DNA of 64,000 nucleotides from Sipunculus nudus (taxonomy: Eukaryota; Annelida; Sipuncula; Golfingiida; Sipunculidae). The stretch is taken from contig CM049319.1 of NCBI GenBank assembly GCA_026874595.1, positions 54,512,917 to 54,576,916 of the forward strand, in the 5' to 3' direction. Numbering within the stretch: the stretch's first letter is position 1; the number at the start of each line of letters is the position of its first letter. The position numbers and the translations under genes were made by a program. The notes under the pieces were generated by a model, which made no database searches, was not told where the DNA came from, and worked only from the letters and a program-made list of their open reading frames with translations. Below, piece after piece: positions 51,484 through 60,971 of the stretch.

Positions 51484-51850
51484 AAGTACGGTTAGTTTGA
51501 CTTCATCAGTTTGTGCTACAGATCTGTTTCGTGAGAGCAGCATTCAAGCCGGCTCACTCTTCAGGTACAAACTGGAGTGATCAGATATTTGGGTGAAGTT
51601 TGTCGTAATAGGTAGGATTTATCTGGGGTTACTAGGTTCGGTGAGGCATGTATTTAAAGTTTTTGTTTTTGTTTTGTTGGTGAATAAGGGTTACTGGGTG
51701 CCTGGCTTATTGTACTGTATTAGGGCTATTATGAAGCGCTCGAGGATTTGTTGAATTGCTTAAAGTTGGTCAAGACCCCAGGTGTTGGTTCGGTCAGGGG
51801 ATCAGTGGATGAGTGGTCCAGTTGGTTGTTCCTGCATACATCGTTATATA
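51484..51850 (-). mobile_element. Penelope/retrozyme-like element end with hammerhead ribozyme
   Basis: Positions 51484-51575 repeat the left arm and loop of the 40.6-kb foldback almost base for base, in the same orientation. The further 280 bp to about 51850 (minus-strand upstream) is not present at 40.6 kb. It has one short open frame ending at about 51730 and no recognisable reverse transcriptase or GIY-YIG domain. The outer boundary is uncertain. Confidence 0.55.
51507..51574 (-). ncRNA. Type I hammerhead ribozyme (minus strand)
   Basis: On the minus strand: stem I CAGTTTGTAC (51574-51565), core CTGAAGA (51564-51558), stem II GTGAG (51557-51553) with CTCAC (51535-51531), core GAAA (51530-51527), stem III ACA/TGT with GATC loop, cleavage after A (51517), and stem I 3' arm GCACAAACTG (51516-51507). 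Stem I pairs at nine of ten positions. Compared with the 40.7-kb copy, changes fall at the cleavage-site base and in stem I, and the core is unchanged. Confidence 0.82.
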
Positions 51851-51944
51851 TAAATATCTTTTAACTTTCACTGTATCTTCTCCAACCTGGATATCAGGTC
51901 TTTGATGACTAGTTTTTTTTTCTGTTTCACTCCAGATGGTCTCG

Positions 51945-52075
51945 GCATGTTTCTCGAGTCTTCAAAACAGAGTCCGAGTACAGGTCTGAGTCCAGCACCC
52001 TCCAGTCCCAAGTCCGAGTCCAAGTCACTGAATAAAAAAAAAACTCAAGTCCGGATCGACTCAAAGTCCTACATC
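51945..52075. repeat. Degenerate GAGTCC-rich short repeat
   Basis: Repeated words of the type GTCCGAGTCCAAGTC over about 130 bp. Low-complexity, not coding. Confidence 0.5.
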
Positions 52076-52180
52076 ACAGATTTTAAAATCTGACATTATA
52101 ACTTTCATGAAATTTTAGATTTGAAATGTAAATGAATCATCAGGATATGTTAAAACACGTACATTTTGTGGATTTGAAAG

Positions 52181-52182
<2 letters not shown>

Positions 52183-52223
<41 letters not shown>
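52183..52223. repeat. (AT)n microsatellite
   Basis: AT dinucleotide run. Confidence 0.95.
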
Positions 52224-52226
<3 letters not shown>

Positions 52227-52247
52227 GAGTTAGGGTTTAGGGGCATA

Positions 52248-52680
52248 GAAATCCAAGTCCCACAATGCACCGGGGCTTCTTAATACACCAGCGGCGATAA
52301 CTTACCGCAGTTACCGGGGCTTCACGAAAGTCGTCACTACTTACCTAAAGATTTTCTCGCCCGAGTTCGATTTTTGGCCAAATTCACGCATACTTTGTGT
52401 TGTGTTACCAGGAATATGATGGTTTTCGATAAAACTCAACAGAAATATTAACCAATACAGTATCTTACCTAAGTTCGATTGCTGGCATAGCCATGCTCAT
52501 CTGATGAGGTGTGAGCTAACCAGACTCTGGTCGGGTTGTCGTGGTTCACCAAAAATCTGATTAATTTCGATGAAACTCATAATTTATTAATAGGGTTTCT
52601 TCCCTGCGTTAAATTCTCAGGGAAACACATATTTAATGATGTCAGAAGTCACAAGACACATGACGGGCTTTTCATGTACC
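52248..52680. repeat. Degenerate tandem repeat, same family as 560-1260
   Basis: Shares GATGAAACTCATAATTTATT, ATATTAACCAATA, AAGTTCGATTGCTGGC and ACACATATTTAATGATGTCA with the array at the left end of the window, in about two units. Confidence 0.5.
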
Positions 52681-53060
52681 ATTTGCGGTGCTCTGGTTCA
52701 TTTCGGCCACAGCTGGATAGCCTTTAAATAGCCCGGCACCAAAGTCACTCATCACACAGTGCGTACCATTCTACCACATGTATATATTCGACAGAATGAA
52801 AATTCTATTATTGCCAGGGAGAGCATTATCTTTTATAGAAAGAGAGCGTTGTTAGGCTGATTCCTGGCCTGAAGAATGGAGACTTTCCTTCTTCAAGTTT
52901 CTTGGGAATATGGCGTCCAATACGGATGCACTGTGGTTTACAGCAGGAGCGTCCCCTGGTTTCTGTCCTAAACAGGAAACGTTCTCAGCCATTTCTGTAT
53001 TCCCGAACGTGAAGCTGTGTATAAATACAAAGACCTTCTGCGTTGTGGTTCCAATGTATA

Positions 53061-53061
<1 letters not shown>

Positions 53062-53121
<60 letters not shown>

Positions 53122-53128
53122 TATATCT
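53062..53128. repeat. (AT)n microsatellite
   Basis: AT dinucleotide run. Confidence 0.95.
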
Positions 53129-53394
53129 GCCATTACGTTCTATTTTAGTTTCCATTTTTCCCGCCTTTCCAGCTCAAGGCTGTCAGGTATTATGTTTCAG
53201 TGCCAAATTAATAAGCCTGGTAGATCGAAATATATACATGCTTATTGACTCAGATGGGAAAGTTCACATTTGTTATTATTAAATAAACTTTCTCTTAAGA
53301 TGTTGGCTGCGTTGCTGAGAAATTTATATGGGCTCAGATCTGTAATTTAAACAGTGCTGTGAGTAATGAAGACGATCGATATCCGTACCAAGGG

Positions 53395-53860
53395 AGTGGT
53401 ACGCCCTTTACACAGCGCTTTACCTCTAGGCCTACTACCTATATCGTAAGCGCTGTTTGTTTTGACCTCGTTTCCTGAATCTCTACACCAGAGGGGAGCA
53501 CTGTATTTTTGTCCGATCAGATGTGACCACGTGCTTGAAGACAAAACGGTTTACCAGCCAAGCGAGGAATACACGGAGCCAATGTTTTTCATTTCGTTTT
53601 GAATGACAGCTCATCGCCCCGGCAACCGTTTGAACAGGCCCCAGGCTCAGAGAGAATGGCACCACACGTGGGTTTTAGGCGGAGCCTGATGTCTGTCGAG
53701 TGTTTGTTGACTGGCATTTGGTTGACTGCTAGTCACATCAACAGTTTTTTTTTCAGCAGACAGGCACACCCCCTGGTGTTTAAGTGCATCATAAACGGTC
53801 AAAGCAGGCAGCGGGAAAATCAGAAGCGCAAGATTTCCGCTGCCTCGGGAGCGTAAGGGA
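53395..53860. mobile_element. Foldback-type element, left member of inverted pair
   Basis: The reverse complement recurs at 56745-57436. Matching blocks run in opposite order: TTTACACAGCGCTTTACC, GGAGCACTGTATTTTTGTCC, AGCGAGGAATACACGGAGCC, CTCAGAGAGAAT, and GCAAGATTTCCGCTGCCTCG. No ORF of interest. Its partner has internal inverted blocks, so each copy is probably a non-autonomous foldback transposon. Confidence 0.7.
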
Positions 53861-53877
53861 GTGGCTCTTATTATATT

Positions 53878-54040
53878 TTAGGAAAGAAGTCACAGTGGGA
53901 AAAAAGGTCACGGGAAATAAGGTTACAGTGTTGGGTTGGAAATAAAGTCATGAGATATAAGTCACAAACTTGGGTGGGAAATAAAGTTACAGGTTTGTGT
54001 AAGAAACATGTCACAAGAAATAAAGTAACAATTTTCTGGG
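53878..54040. repeat. Degenerate short tandem repeat
   Basis: Loose repeats of about 24-30 bp around GTCACAAGAAATAAAGT, with variants GTCACGGGAAATAAGGT and GTCATGAGATATAAGTC. Confidence 0.6.
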
Positions 54041-54634
54041 AAAACAGATAAATTTTAATTATATAAAAATACCTTTTTCATAAATTCTCATTAATCATTT
54101 TTAAATATTTTCCATCAACTTGAGTATTGAAGGTTAAACAAGGTCACTGCTATAGTTTTAAACAAAAGCTTAATTTGTGCTGTAGAGTAATTCATCATGA
54201 CCGCTCTACATTGAAATAAATTAGTTAATATCTTCTGCCTGAGATGATGGTTCCAAAAAACATGTCAAAGACGCAAATATAATTTCATTATGAAGAAATA
54301 TCTTTTAAGTTTTATTTTTTTAAGTGTAAAGGTCCTGAGAATATATGTATTTTGCAAGTCTTTAAATAGAAATAAATGGATTCTTCAGTAATTATAAATT
54401 TGTGCTATAGTTAATTGGTGACCTTGTTTCAATGTTCAATACATGGTATCTTTCAGTAAAACTTAAAAAAAGTGCTATTTAAAAAGATATTGTCAAATAA
54501 ATTTAAGCGGTTTTTTGTTTTAATATGTGACGTTTTGCTCAACTCAAATTGTGCTTTTATTTCCTGTGACATTTTTCCGGTCACCTATAAAAATTTATCC
54601 CCTTATGTAACCAAACATTTCGTTTTATTTTCAG

Positions 54635-54757
54635 ATGAAAACGAGTGTGAATACGAGACTGGTGGCTGTGTTCATTTCTGCACCAACATACACGGTAACT
54701 ACAGCTGCAGCTGCAAACGCGGGTTCACACTGGCAGACGACAATCACAACTGCATCG
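54635..54757 (+). CDS. SCUBE: SCUBE-like gene, EGF-like domain 2 exon (calcium-binding type)
   Basis: Acceptor TTTTATTTTCAG and donor G/GTATTT enclose 123 nt, phase 1 at both ends. The upstream G plus AT restores Asp, giving DENECE, the D-x-N/D-E-C signature of calcium-binding EGF domains. The rest reads GGCVHFCTNIHGNYSCSC then GFTLADDNHNC, very close in wording to SCUBE EGF2 (GCVH.C.NI.GNY.C.C..GF.LA.D.HNC). All six cysteines are present. Splicing from the EGF1 exon keeps the frame exactly. Confidence 0.92.
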
Positions 54758-55009
54758 GTATTTAAATTTCAGATTCGCACAAGGATTTTAATTTGATCTT
54801 TTATGCGCAGTACTATGTAGCAAATGATCCAGGAGTTAAGCCGCTCAGTTGTTATTATAGTTTTTTTCTCCGACTACGAATTCAATATGAATTCATTGAC
54901 CTATGGGTCAAGACGCTTAACTGACTAGCATTACATTTTAGTCTAACATTCCAAACAGGAATTAGACCTCTGAAAATCTAATTGAGATCAAACATATACC
55001 ATATGACCT

Positions 55010-55318
55010 TTGATTGTGACATTAAGTGTAGACCCATGGCTCATAATGATAAATGCCTTTATGACGAGTGTCAATCAAAATCCGATCAGACATCCGTTAT
55101 TTAATTACCTAGACTGACCTTATGTCGAGTTTCTAAATATTACATTAAATGTATGTTGTTCATTTATAATCATAATGATTAATGCCGTTATGTCAAGTGT
55201 CAATCAAAAACTCTATCAGACTTCATTTTATTTCATGCCAAGGTTGGCCTAAAGTCGAGTTGCTAAATTTGGTATTAAATGTATGTTGTTCATTTATAAT
55301 CATATTGATAAATACCGT
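55010..55318. repeat. 130-bp tandem repeat abutting the EGF3 acceptor
   Basis: About 2.4 units with phase marks TCATAATGATAAATGCC (55041), TCATAATGATTAATGCC (55170) and TCATATTGATAAATACC (55300). Each full unit also holds GTGTCAATCAAAA and GTCGAGTT.CTAAAT. The last unit runs straight into the polypyrimidine tract of the EGF3 exon. Confidence 0.8.
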
Positions 55319-55327
55319 GTTTTCCAG

Positions 55328-55447
55328 ACATTGATGAATGCCAGAGCAGACATCCCTGTCAGCATCAGTGTGAGAACTTGATGGGAAGCTTCAGATGTAA
55401 ATGTAACAGAGGTTACACCTTGTTACCCGACGGGGTGACGTGCAAAT
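55328..55447 (+). CDS. SCUBE: SCUBE-like gene, EGF-like domain 3 exon (calcium-binding type)
   Basis: Acceptor GTGTTTTCCAG and donor T/GTGAGT enclose 120 nt, phase 1-1. The restored start is DIDECQ, again a calcium-binding EGF signature, followed by CQHQCENLMGSFRCKC and GYTLLPDGVTC. The NxMGSxxCxC wording is typical of SCUBE EGF3. Six cysteines are present. Reading past the donor reaches stop codons only after about 160 nt, which is why an open frame extends into the intron; the donor GTGAGT is strong. Confidence 0.92.
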
Positions 55448-55932
55448 GTGAGTCCATACAAAACATTAAATTATTACCTCCACCATGGAGGTTATGTTTT
55501 ATCCCAGGTCTGATCGCAGGATTCCAATACAAAATTAAAATGACACTCCTTTCCCAGCCGTTATACCCTGCAACCATTCAAGATCTCCTTCGCTATAACC
55601 GCTGCTTTGTTTAGCGTGTTTTTGGTGTTCCAGTACTAGGGCTGGCACATATTCAAGATTCAGACCAACGAGAGCGGGGTGCCGCGGATTTAAAACTTTT
55701 AGTTGGATGTAAAATGCGATGCCAAGCTCTCATTGGTCTGAAGAAAATTCTTGCCCTGTGCCAGCCCTGGTGGTTAAACCCGGAGAATCTTCCTACAAAA
55801 AGCAACCGTTTAAGCGAAGGGATAGAGAACGACTGTAGTGTATAACCGTTGTGTATAGAGTTAGAATTAAGAAACCTAACCATAGAACCTTATTGATAAG
55901 CCTTTATGACGAACAAATCATATCTTTCACAG
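55448..55932. other. Intron between EGF3 and EGF4 containing a MITE
   Basis: A 485-nt intron whose middle third is a foldback element (55638-55768). The remainder shows nothing notable apart from the acceptor TATCTTTCACAG. Confidence 0.8.
55638..55768. mobile_element. Foldback MITE, about 130 bp
   Basis: Perfect 12-bp termini AGGGCTGGCACA and TGTGCCAGCCCT extend inward as imperfect arms of about 40 bp (CAGACCAACGAGAGC against GCTCTCATTGGTCTG). The short, non-coding, near-palindromic form is typical of a MITE. A target duplication is not obvious. Confidence 0.75.
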
Positions 55933-56046
55933 ACGGCAACCAGTGTCCTTTAGACTGTGAACACCATTGTGACAGAAGTGGACGAAGACTGGTCTGTGGT
56001 TGCCGGAAAGGTTACAAACTCCATAGCAATGGCAGAGACTGTATCC
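55933..56046 (+). CDS. SCUBE: SCUBE-like gene, EGF-like domain 4 exon
   Basis: Acceptor TATCTTTCACAG and donor C/GTAAGT enclose 114 nt, phase 1-1. The junction codon is TAC, giving YGNQCPLDCEHHC, then LVCGCRKGYKLHSNGRDC. Six cysteines are kept, but the first loop is very short (C-x3-C), and the calcium-binding D-x-D-E-C start is absent. SCUBE EGF4 is likewise a non-calcium domain ending in C.C..G..L..N.RDC. Stop codons follow about 35 nt past the donor. Confidence 0.9.
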
Positions 56047-56744
56047 GTAAGTATGACCACAATTCACTGGGTTTTTTAGTCTAAGTAGTGATTTTTCTAA
56101 CTAGTCTCGAAAGCTATCGCCTCAATGGACGGTCCTTTAGGTCTTTATAATATATGTTTCTTCTAGTATTTTGTGCTTTTCAGGTTAAAATCTGTTCTCT
56201 TTAATTCCTGCTAAAATATCTTAAATCCATTTTGGATACATTATTGATCCATGTTAAGTGCAATTGATTGGAAAAATTCATAGTTACAGTGATCAATCTT
56301 TATTGGTTGTTTAGCCAGTCATTTCCATCACGATATCGACATCTGCTAGGCAAAAGAAATTTACAGGCATATTTCTTGGCCACAACAATGATCGCCATCA
56401 ATTTTTGATCACACCCCGGTCGCTTGCCTTATTTAGAAGCCGGATCAAAACAATGTCTCAGAAAATTAAATGCCTGCCTTGAATTTTCGCGTTGTTGAGA
56501 GGCAGGGAACACAGCAGGTTCCATGATTGACTCTAGATGTCTTTTCCAATCACGATAATCAACATAATGTGTGCATTTACACGTCAAATTGACCGGAGGA
56601 GTTTTTTGTATGAATTTCTGGGTGTTTTTTCTGCTTTTAATGAATGTTTAATTCCTCTATAAATTTTTTTTATGTCGTCCGTGTAATGCTTATTTTCCAC
56701 AATGGACAGCAGATATTCCCGATTAAAGTCGAACGACAAACCTA
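56047..56744. other. SCUBE-like intron, no element named
   Basis: First part of the 7.3-kb EGF4-EGF5 intron; ordinary AT-rich sequence. Confidence 0.5.
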
Positions 56745-57436
56745 GCAAACGTACGCTCCCGAGGCAGCGGAAATCTTGCGCTTCTAAAGAAGCAACTGAT
56801 TTTCACGCTGCCAGCTTTGACCGTTTATGATATATTTAGACACCAGATGGCGGTTTGTTGTCCACTGAAATAAACGTGCGTACGATGTGACAAGCAGCCA
56901 ATCAGATGCCAATAAACAAACACTCGACAGGCATCCTGGCTCCGCCCATTGCCGCACTTCAAGCGCCGTTTGATGAGTTTCCGGTCGAATTTAAATTGCT
57001 CCCTCTGCATTCTCGCATCATCGACCGATTCGATTATGACATTATGACTGTGTTAGCGTAGCCATGTATCTGTTGTCTGCAGAACTGAAACCAGCCAGCG
57101 AGGTGTGCACGCAGCCTTTGTTGTTACGTTTCGTTTGAATTACAGCTCACCGGCCCTAAGCAAACCACGTCAGGGGCAATTCTCTCTGAGCCTGTGGCCT
57201 GTTTAGACTGTTACGCTGGGGGATGAGCTGTCACTCAAAAAGAAATGAATTTGATTGGCTCCGTGTATTCCTCGCTTGGCTTTGTCTTCCAGCACAAAGT
57301 TTCATCTGATTGGACAAAAATACAGTGCTCCCCTCTGGTGTTGCAAAGCAGGATACGAGGTCACAACAAACAGCGCCTTACGATATAGGAAGTAGCCCTA
57401 TAGGTAAAGCGCTGTGTAAAGAGCGTAAGCAAACGT
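56745..57436. mobile_element. Foldback-type element, right member of inverted pair
   Basis: Inverted, larger copy of 53395-53860. It contains an extra internal inverted pair: TTTCGTTTGAATTACAGCTC near 57135 against GATGAGCTGTCACTCAAAAA near 57223, and AGCCAGCGAGGTGTGCACG against CCGTGTATTCCTCGCTTGG. The whole element could fold on itself. Confidence 0.7.
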
Positions 57437-57678
57437 GGCACAGATGTTACACAATGTCAACAATGATTCGAATACCACTCAGACAAGCGCCATCTTCTCT
57501 GTGAAAATCGCCCCCGTTGCTTTCACTTTTGAAGCGTTTTTTTTACTGCTTCCCTAATGTTACCAAAACCACGTTTCTGAGATAAACGTAAACGGTTATA
57601 AATAGTATTTCCTTCTTGTCGACAACCAGTACATTTCTTGGAATTTTACCGACAGTTAATGTCACATACAGCCTGATA

Positions 57679-58355
57679 CAGGGGCGTAGCCAGAGGGGGG
57701 CCGCAGGGGGCCATGGGCTGTGTCCTGTCGAGACCACGGATCTCGGTAAAATTTAGTTGAACAAAGTTTAACATAAGACATCAACAGTTATTTCACTCCC
57801 AGAGTACATTTAAATGATAATATTATGCAAGTTATAAACGTAAATGCGCCTTTGCGCCATTGACTTTAACATGTTGAAAACGATTGAAATTTTATATCCT
57901 AATTTTAAAGAAATATAAATATTGAATATTGAACCTCTCAACAGTTTGACTTACGCAAAGACATGAGGAAACAGTTTTACGGGAACAGTATATCCTCATT
58001 TTTTTTAATAATTGCCTCAAAATGTCTTCTTTACATTGCATATTCAAAATATTTCCGAATATGGGGGGATACCCCCTCCCATACCCTCCCCATGTACCTA
58101 AACTAACCTTAATAAACTATGGTTCATACTTGAAAAAAAGATAATATACAATATATATTTTCATACACCGAAATATATAAAGTATAGTAATAATAATAAT
58201 GATAATTATAAATATATATACATAAACACGTACATATAACAGTTTTCATAGTACCTATACATGCATATTAGTGCCCCCCCCCCCCCGTTTTCGAAATTCT
58301 GGATCCGCCACTGATCATGGCCCCCTCCCCTCCCTCAATCCTGGCTACGCCCCTG
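57679..58355. mobile_element. hAT-like non-autonomous DNA transposon
   Basis: Perfect 15-bp terminal inverted repeats CAGGGGCGTAGCCAG (57679-57693) and CTGGCTACGCCCCTG (58341-58355). A CAGGGGCG-type terminus is common in hAT-family MITEs. The interior has no transposase frame and includes a C-homopolymer (58275) and a GGATCCGCCACTG block resembling the 204-424 element end. No exact 8-bp target duplication was found, so superfamily is tentative. Confidence 0.6.
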
Positions 58356-58460
58356 ACATAGCAGTATATACCAGGTCAAATACTCTTGAAAACACTCACA
58401 ATACACAGTTACTTGTCGGGAGGACAGCGCCATGTAATTGAATTGCACAGTGCCCCTAAC

Positions 58461-58464
58461 GTAT
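58461..58464. other. Target-site duplication, left (GTAT)
   Basis: GTAT directly precedes the 5' LTR and recurs directly after the 3' LTR (62435-62438). This is the usual 4-bp duplication of Ty3/Gypsy-type integration. Confidence 0.85.
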
Positions 58465-58765
58465 TGTGGTAAAGTCAACAGGCAGGCTGGGATCGTTTCG
58501 CTATGTGGAGATGGTCCCCTTAGTCGGGGTAGTTCCCCGTGGATAATATAGCCCTGTGAAAGTAAGGATCGGGGTCAGTTTTAGTCATACAGTCTCAGCG
58601 AAGGTTTGTTTTTCCGATTACGGTCGAGCAACCCTTTAGAGACTTGACTGAACAGTGCTTACTCTGTGAACCAGACAGTGAATTCTTCGTACAAGACTTC
58701 TACCACTTCTTGTTACCAGCTAGGCCATCCCAAAGAAGAATACTGGTAAGTCCAGTTTTACCACA
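58465..58765 (+). repeat. 5' LTR (301 bp)
   Basis: TGTGGTAAAG...GTTTTACCACA, with a 9-bp terminal inverted repeat; identical to 62134-62434 by direct reading. It presumably carries promoter and polyadenylation functions; no clear AATAAA is visible. Confidence 0.95.
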
Positions 58766-58766
58766 C

Positions 58767-58785
58767 TGGTACCAGAATAGTGGGG
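58767..58785 (+). promoter_or_regulatory. Primer-binding site, tRNA-Leu-like
   Basis: One base after the LTR, TGGTACCAG begins with the expected TGG and matches the complement of the 3' end of a tRNA-Leu(UAA). The following AATAGTGGGG matches only with a small indel. The tRNA identity is inferred from family knowledge. Confidence 0.5.
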
Positions 58786-59417
58786 TCAGCAAGATAATTA
58801 TAAATAATTATATTTATTTGTTCTTGATCTGACCGAAAGAACCCTGTCAAGTGGACAGTACCTGTATAATTGGCTGTCAATAATTATTTCTGTGTAATTC
58901 CGGGTTTATCCCGCTGTACAGATCAATAATTAATACCAGTAATTGATTACAGCCTAATTAAGCTGGTAAACAAACAGGCCTACCCGTCTGATAAACATTC
59001 TCATGTAATAAAATAGAAAGGTTGGTACACCAGAGTTTTCTTAAAATCAACAGGCTGTATATATTCTCATATAGTCGGGCTTGCCCTTATCAGGAGCTTG
59101 TAACTTAAGGCCTTTATGAACAAGGGACAGGCAACAGAAAAATATCAGTCAGGGTGGCTGTAAACCCACAAGGTCACATTCCATCCACTGTGCTATCAGA
59201 GCCAGCCACTGGCAGGGGAATCAAGTGTCACCGGCAGTGTCCAGCAGCCTGCCTGAGCTCTGAGCGGTACCCCCCTAATTGATTAATCACCTCAGAGGCC
59301 ATCTGGATTTCACCCAAACAGTACTGTTTCTTCGGGGGTCGTCTCAAAAGTACAGACCAGTGTTAATAGACCAACACCGGCGTATATTGAGATACCTTGT
59401 CAACAGTTACTGAAGTC

Positions 59418-60971
59418 ATGCCTGGGGGGAGAAAGAAGGTCAACCACTCTGAAGATACAGAGAATAATGGCTCAATCATGGACCTGGACCAAGGCGCTGT
59501 TGGAGACCAAGACAGTGGGGACTCGACAGCAAATGAAACCCTCCTTGCCCTCAGGACAGTGATAGAACAACAAAAGCAACTGACTGAGATGTTCCAGCAG
59601 TTTCTGTTGACCAGCAGGCCTGCCAGGATAACAGGTGATGTGGCCTCGCCGCAGACGGGCAATAACATGCCCGTGGGCGGAACTGACTCCCAGGCACATC
59701 AGGACCCGGTAGCTCTGCCGGAAGTGGAATCTGTGTCTCCTCCACGTCAACAGGAAGTGCAGATGAGCCGCGCTACCTCTGCTGTATCCGAAAGGCGAAA
59801 TGGCCACCCGGGTGAAATAGGGATGGCTGACCTTCCAACCCGTATAAGACCATCACATTTCGGTTGGCGTGACTACGCTGAGGATTCCGATGGTGAGATA
59901 GCACGGCAACTAGAGGTGATCGACAGGAGAGAGAGGGAATATCCCTGGGAACCACCTAGAGGTCGCTGTCATAGCAGGAATGACCAGAGGAGTCGGCGTC
60001 AAAGACCAGCAAGCCCAGCCAGTCGCCATCAGATGGAGCCACCCCGAGCCAAAATGGCTACATTTGATGGAAAGGGCGACTGGGATGCCTTCATCGTGCC
60101 GTTCCAGCGCCTGGCACGCAAACATGGCTGGTCTGATGAGCAAAAGGTTGACCGGCTTCATGAATGCATCAGGGGCGATGCCATGCGATATCTGGTATCG
60201 CTACCAATGGACGTGACAGAGAGCTATTCAGGGTTGGTCAGCAAACTTGGCCGTAGATACGGTCACCATGAAACACCAGCCTCCCTTCGACGCAAGCTCA
60301 GTGAAATGAAACAAGGAACTTTAAGTTTAGATGAGTACGCTGAGGATATCTGGCAGACTACTGCCCTAGCGTACCCAGGTGTGGACTCGTCCGTCCAAGA
60401 ACAAATCGCAGTCGACGCTTTCTTGAAGGGACTCAGGAACACCAGAGTCTCATATGAGGTGATGTGTCGGGAACCGGACACCATGTCGGAGGCTCTTGAT
60501 TTGGTACGGGCTCACCTTATTAACTTCCAGGCCACGATTGGACGCAAAAATGAAGAACAAGCCCATATCCGGGCTAGAAGGGTGTCGTGGGCTGATGAGG
60601 ACGAAGATGTCGAGGCGCCGATACCTTCGGCTCAATCGGTAGCAGTAAAGTCGTTCGCCACTACTGACCAGGTGGATGCCCTCCGGCAAGAGTTGGTGGA
60701 AATACGAAAGTTCTTTGACCTAGCTCTGAGCCGAACCAAATCAACGGGCATGTCCGATCACTCCCGAGACAGAAATAAAAGTAATTACCATCCCCCGAGT
60801 CCTGGCCCTCCGGAGCCATCTGGCCATCCTCCTCGAAGTGCAGAATCCCCAAGAAGGCCTGCTTCACGGTCACCAAGCCCGCATGTCCAGTGCTACAAAT
60901 GTGGGGAATCGGGACATATTTGTCGTGAATGTCAGAGGTCACCAAGTCCTGCACCGCCGGGAAACATGTAG
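59418..60971 (+). CDS. Gag polyprotein of LTR retrotransposon (517 aa)
   Basis: Gag packages element RNA into cytoplasmic particles. The first ATG in the frame is at 59418 (MPGGRKKV); an open frame extends 21 nt upstream without ATG. A polar N-terminal third leads to a retrotransposon-gag domain at about residues 205-370: KMATFDGKGDWDAF, then GDAMRYLVSLP, then SLDEYAEDIWQ, wording common in Ty3/Gypsy capsids. A Pro/Ser-rich basic tail follows, then one CCHC zinc knuckle at about 492-505 (C-x2-C-x4-H-x4-C, CYKCGESGHICREC). The frame is open throughout. It ends at TAG 60969-60971, just after the slippery heptamer GGGAAAC, so a fraction of ribosomes should continue into the protease frame. Confidence 0.92.
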   Translation: MPGGRKKVNHSEDTENNGSIMDLDQGAVGDQDSGDSTANETLLALRTVIEQQKQLTEMFQQFLLTSRPARITGDVASPQTGNNMPVGGTDSQAHQDPVALPEVESVSPPRQQEVQMSRATSAVSERRNGHPGEIGMADLPTRIRPSHFGWRDYAEDSDGEIARQLEVIDRREREYPWEPPRGRCHSRNDQRSRRQRPASPASRHQMEPPRAKMATFDGKGDWDAFIVPFQRLARKHGWSDEQKVDRLHECIRGDAMRYLVSLPMDVTESYSGLVSKLGRRYGHHETPASLRRKLSEMKQGTLSLDEYAEDIWQTTALAYPGVDSSVQEQIAVDAFLKGLRNTRVSYEVMCREPDTMSEALDLVRAHLINFQATIGRKNEEQAHIRARRVSWADEDEDVEAPIPSAQSVAVKSFATTDQVDALRQELVEIRKFFDLALSRTKSTGMSDHSRDRNKSNYHPPSPGPPEPSGHPPRSAESPRRPASRSPSPHVQCYKCGESGHICRECQRSPSPAPPGNM

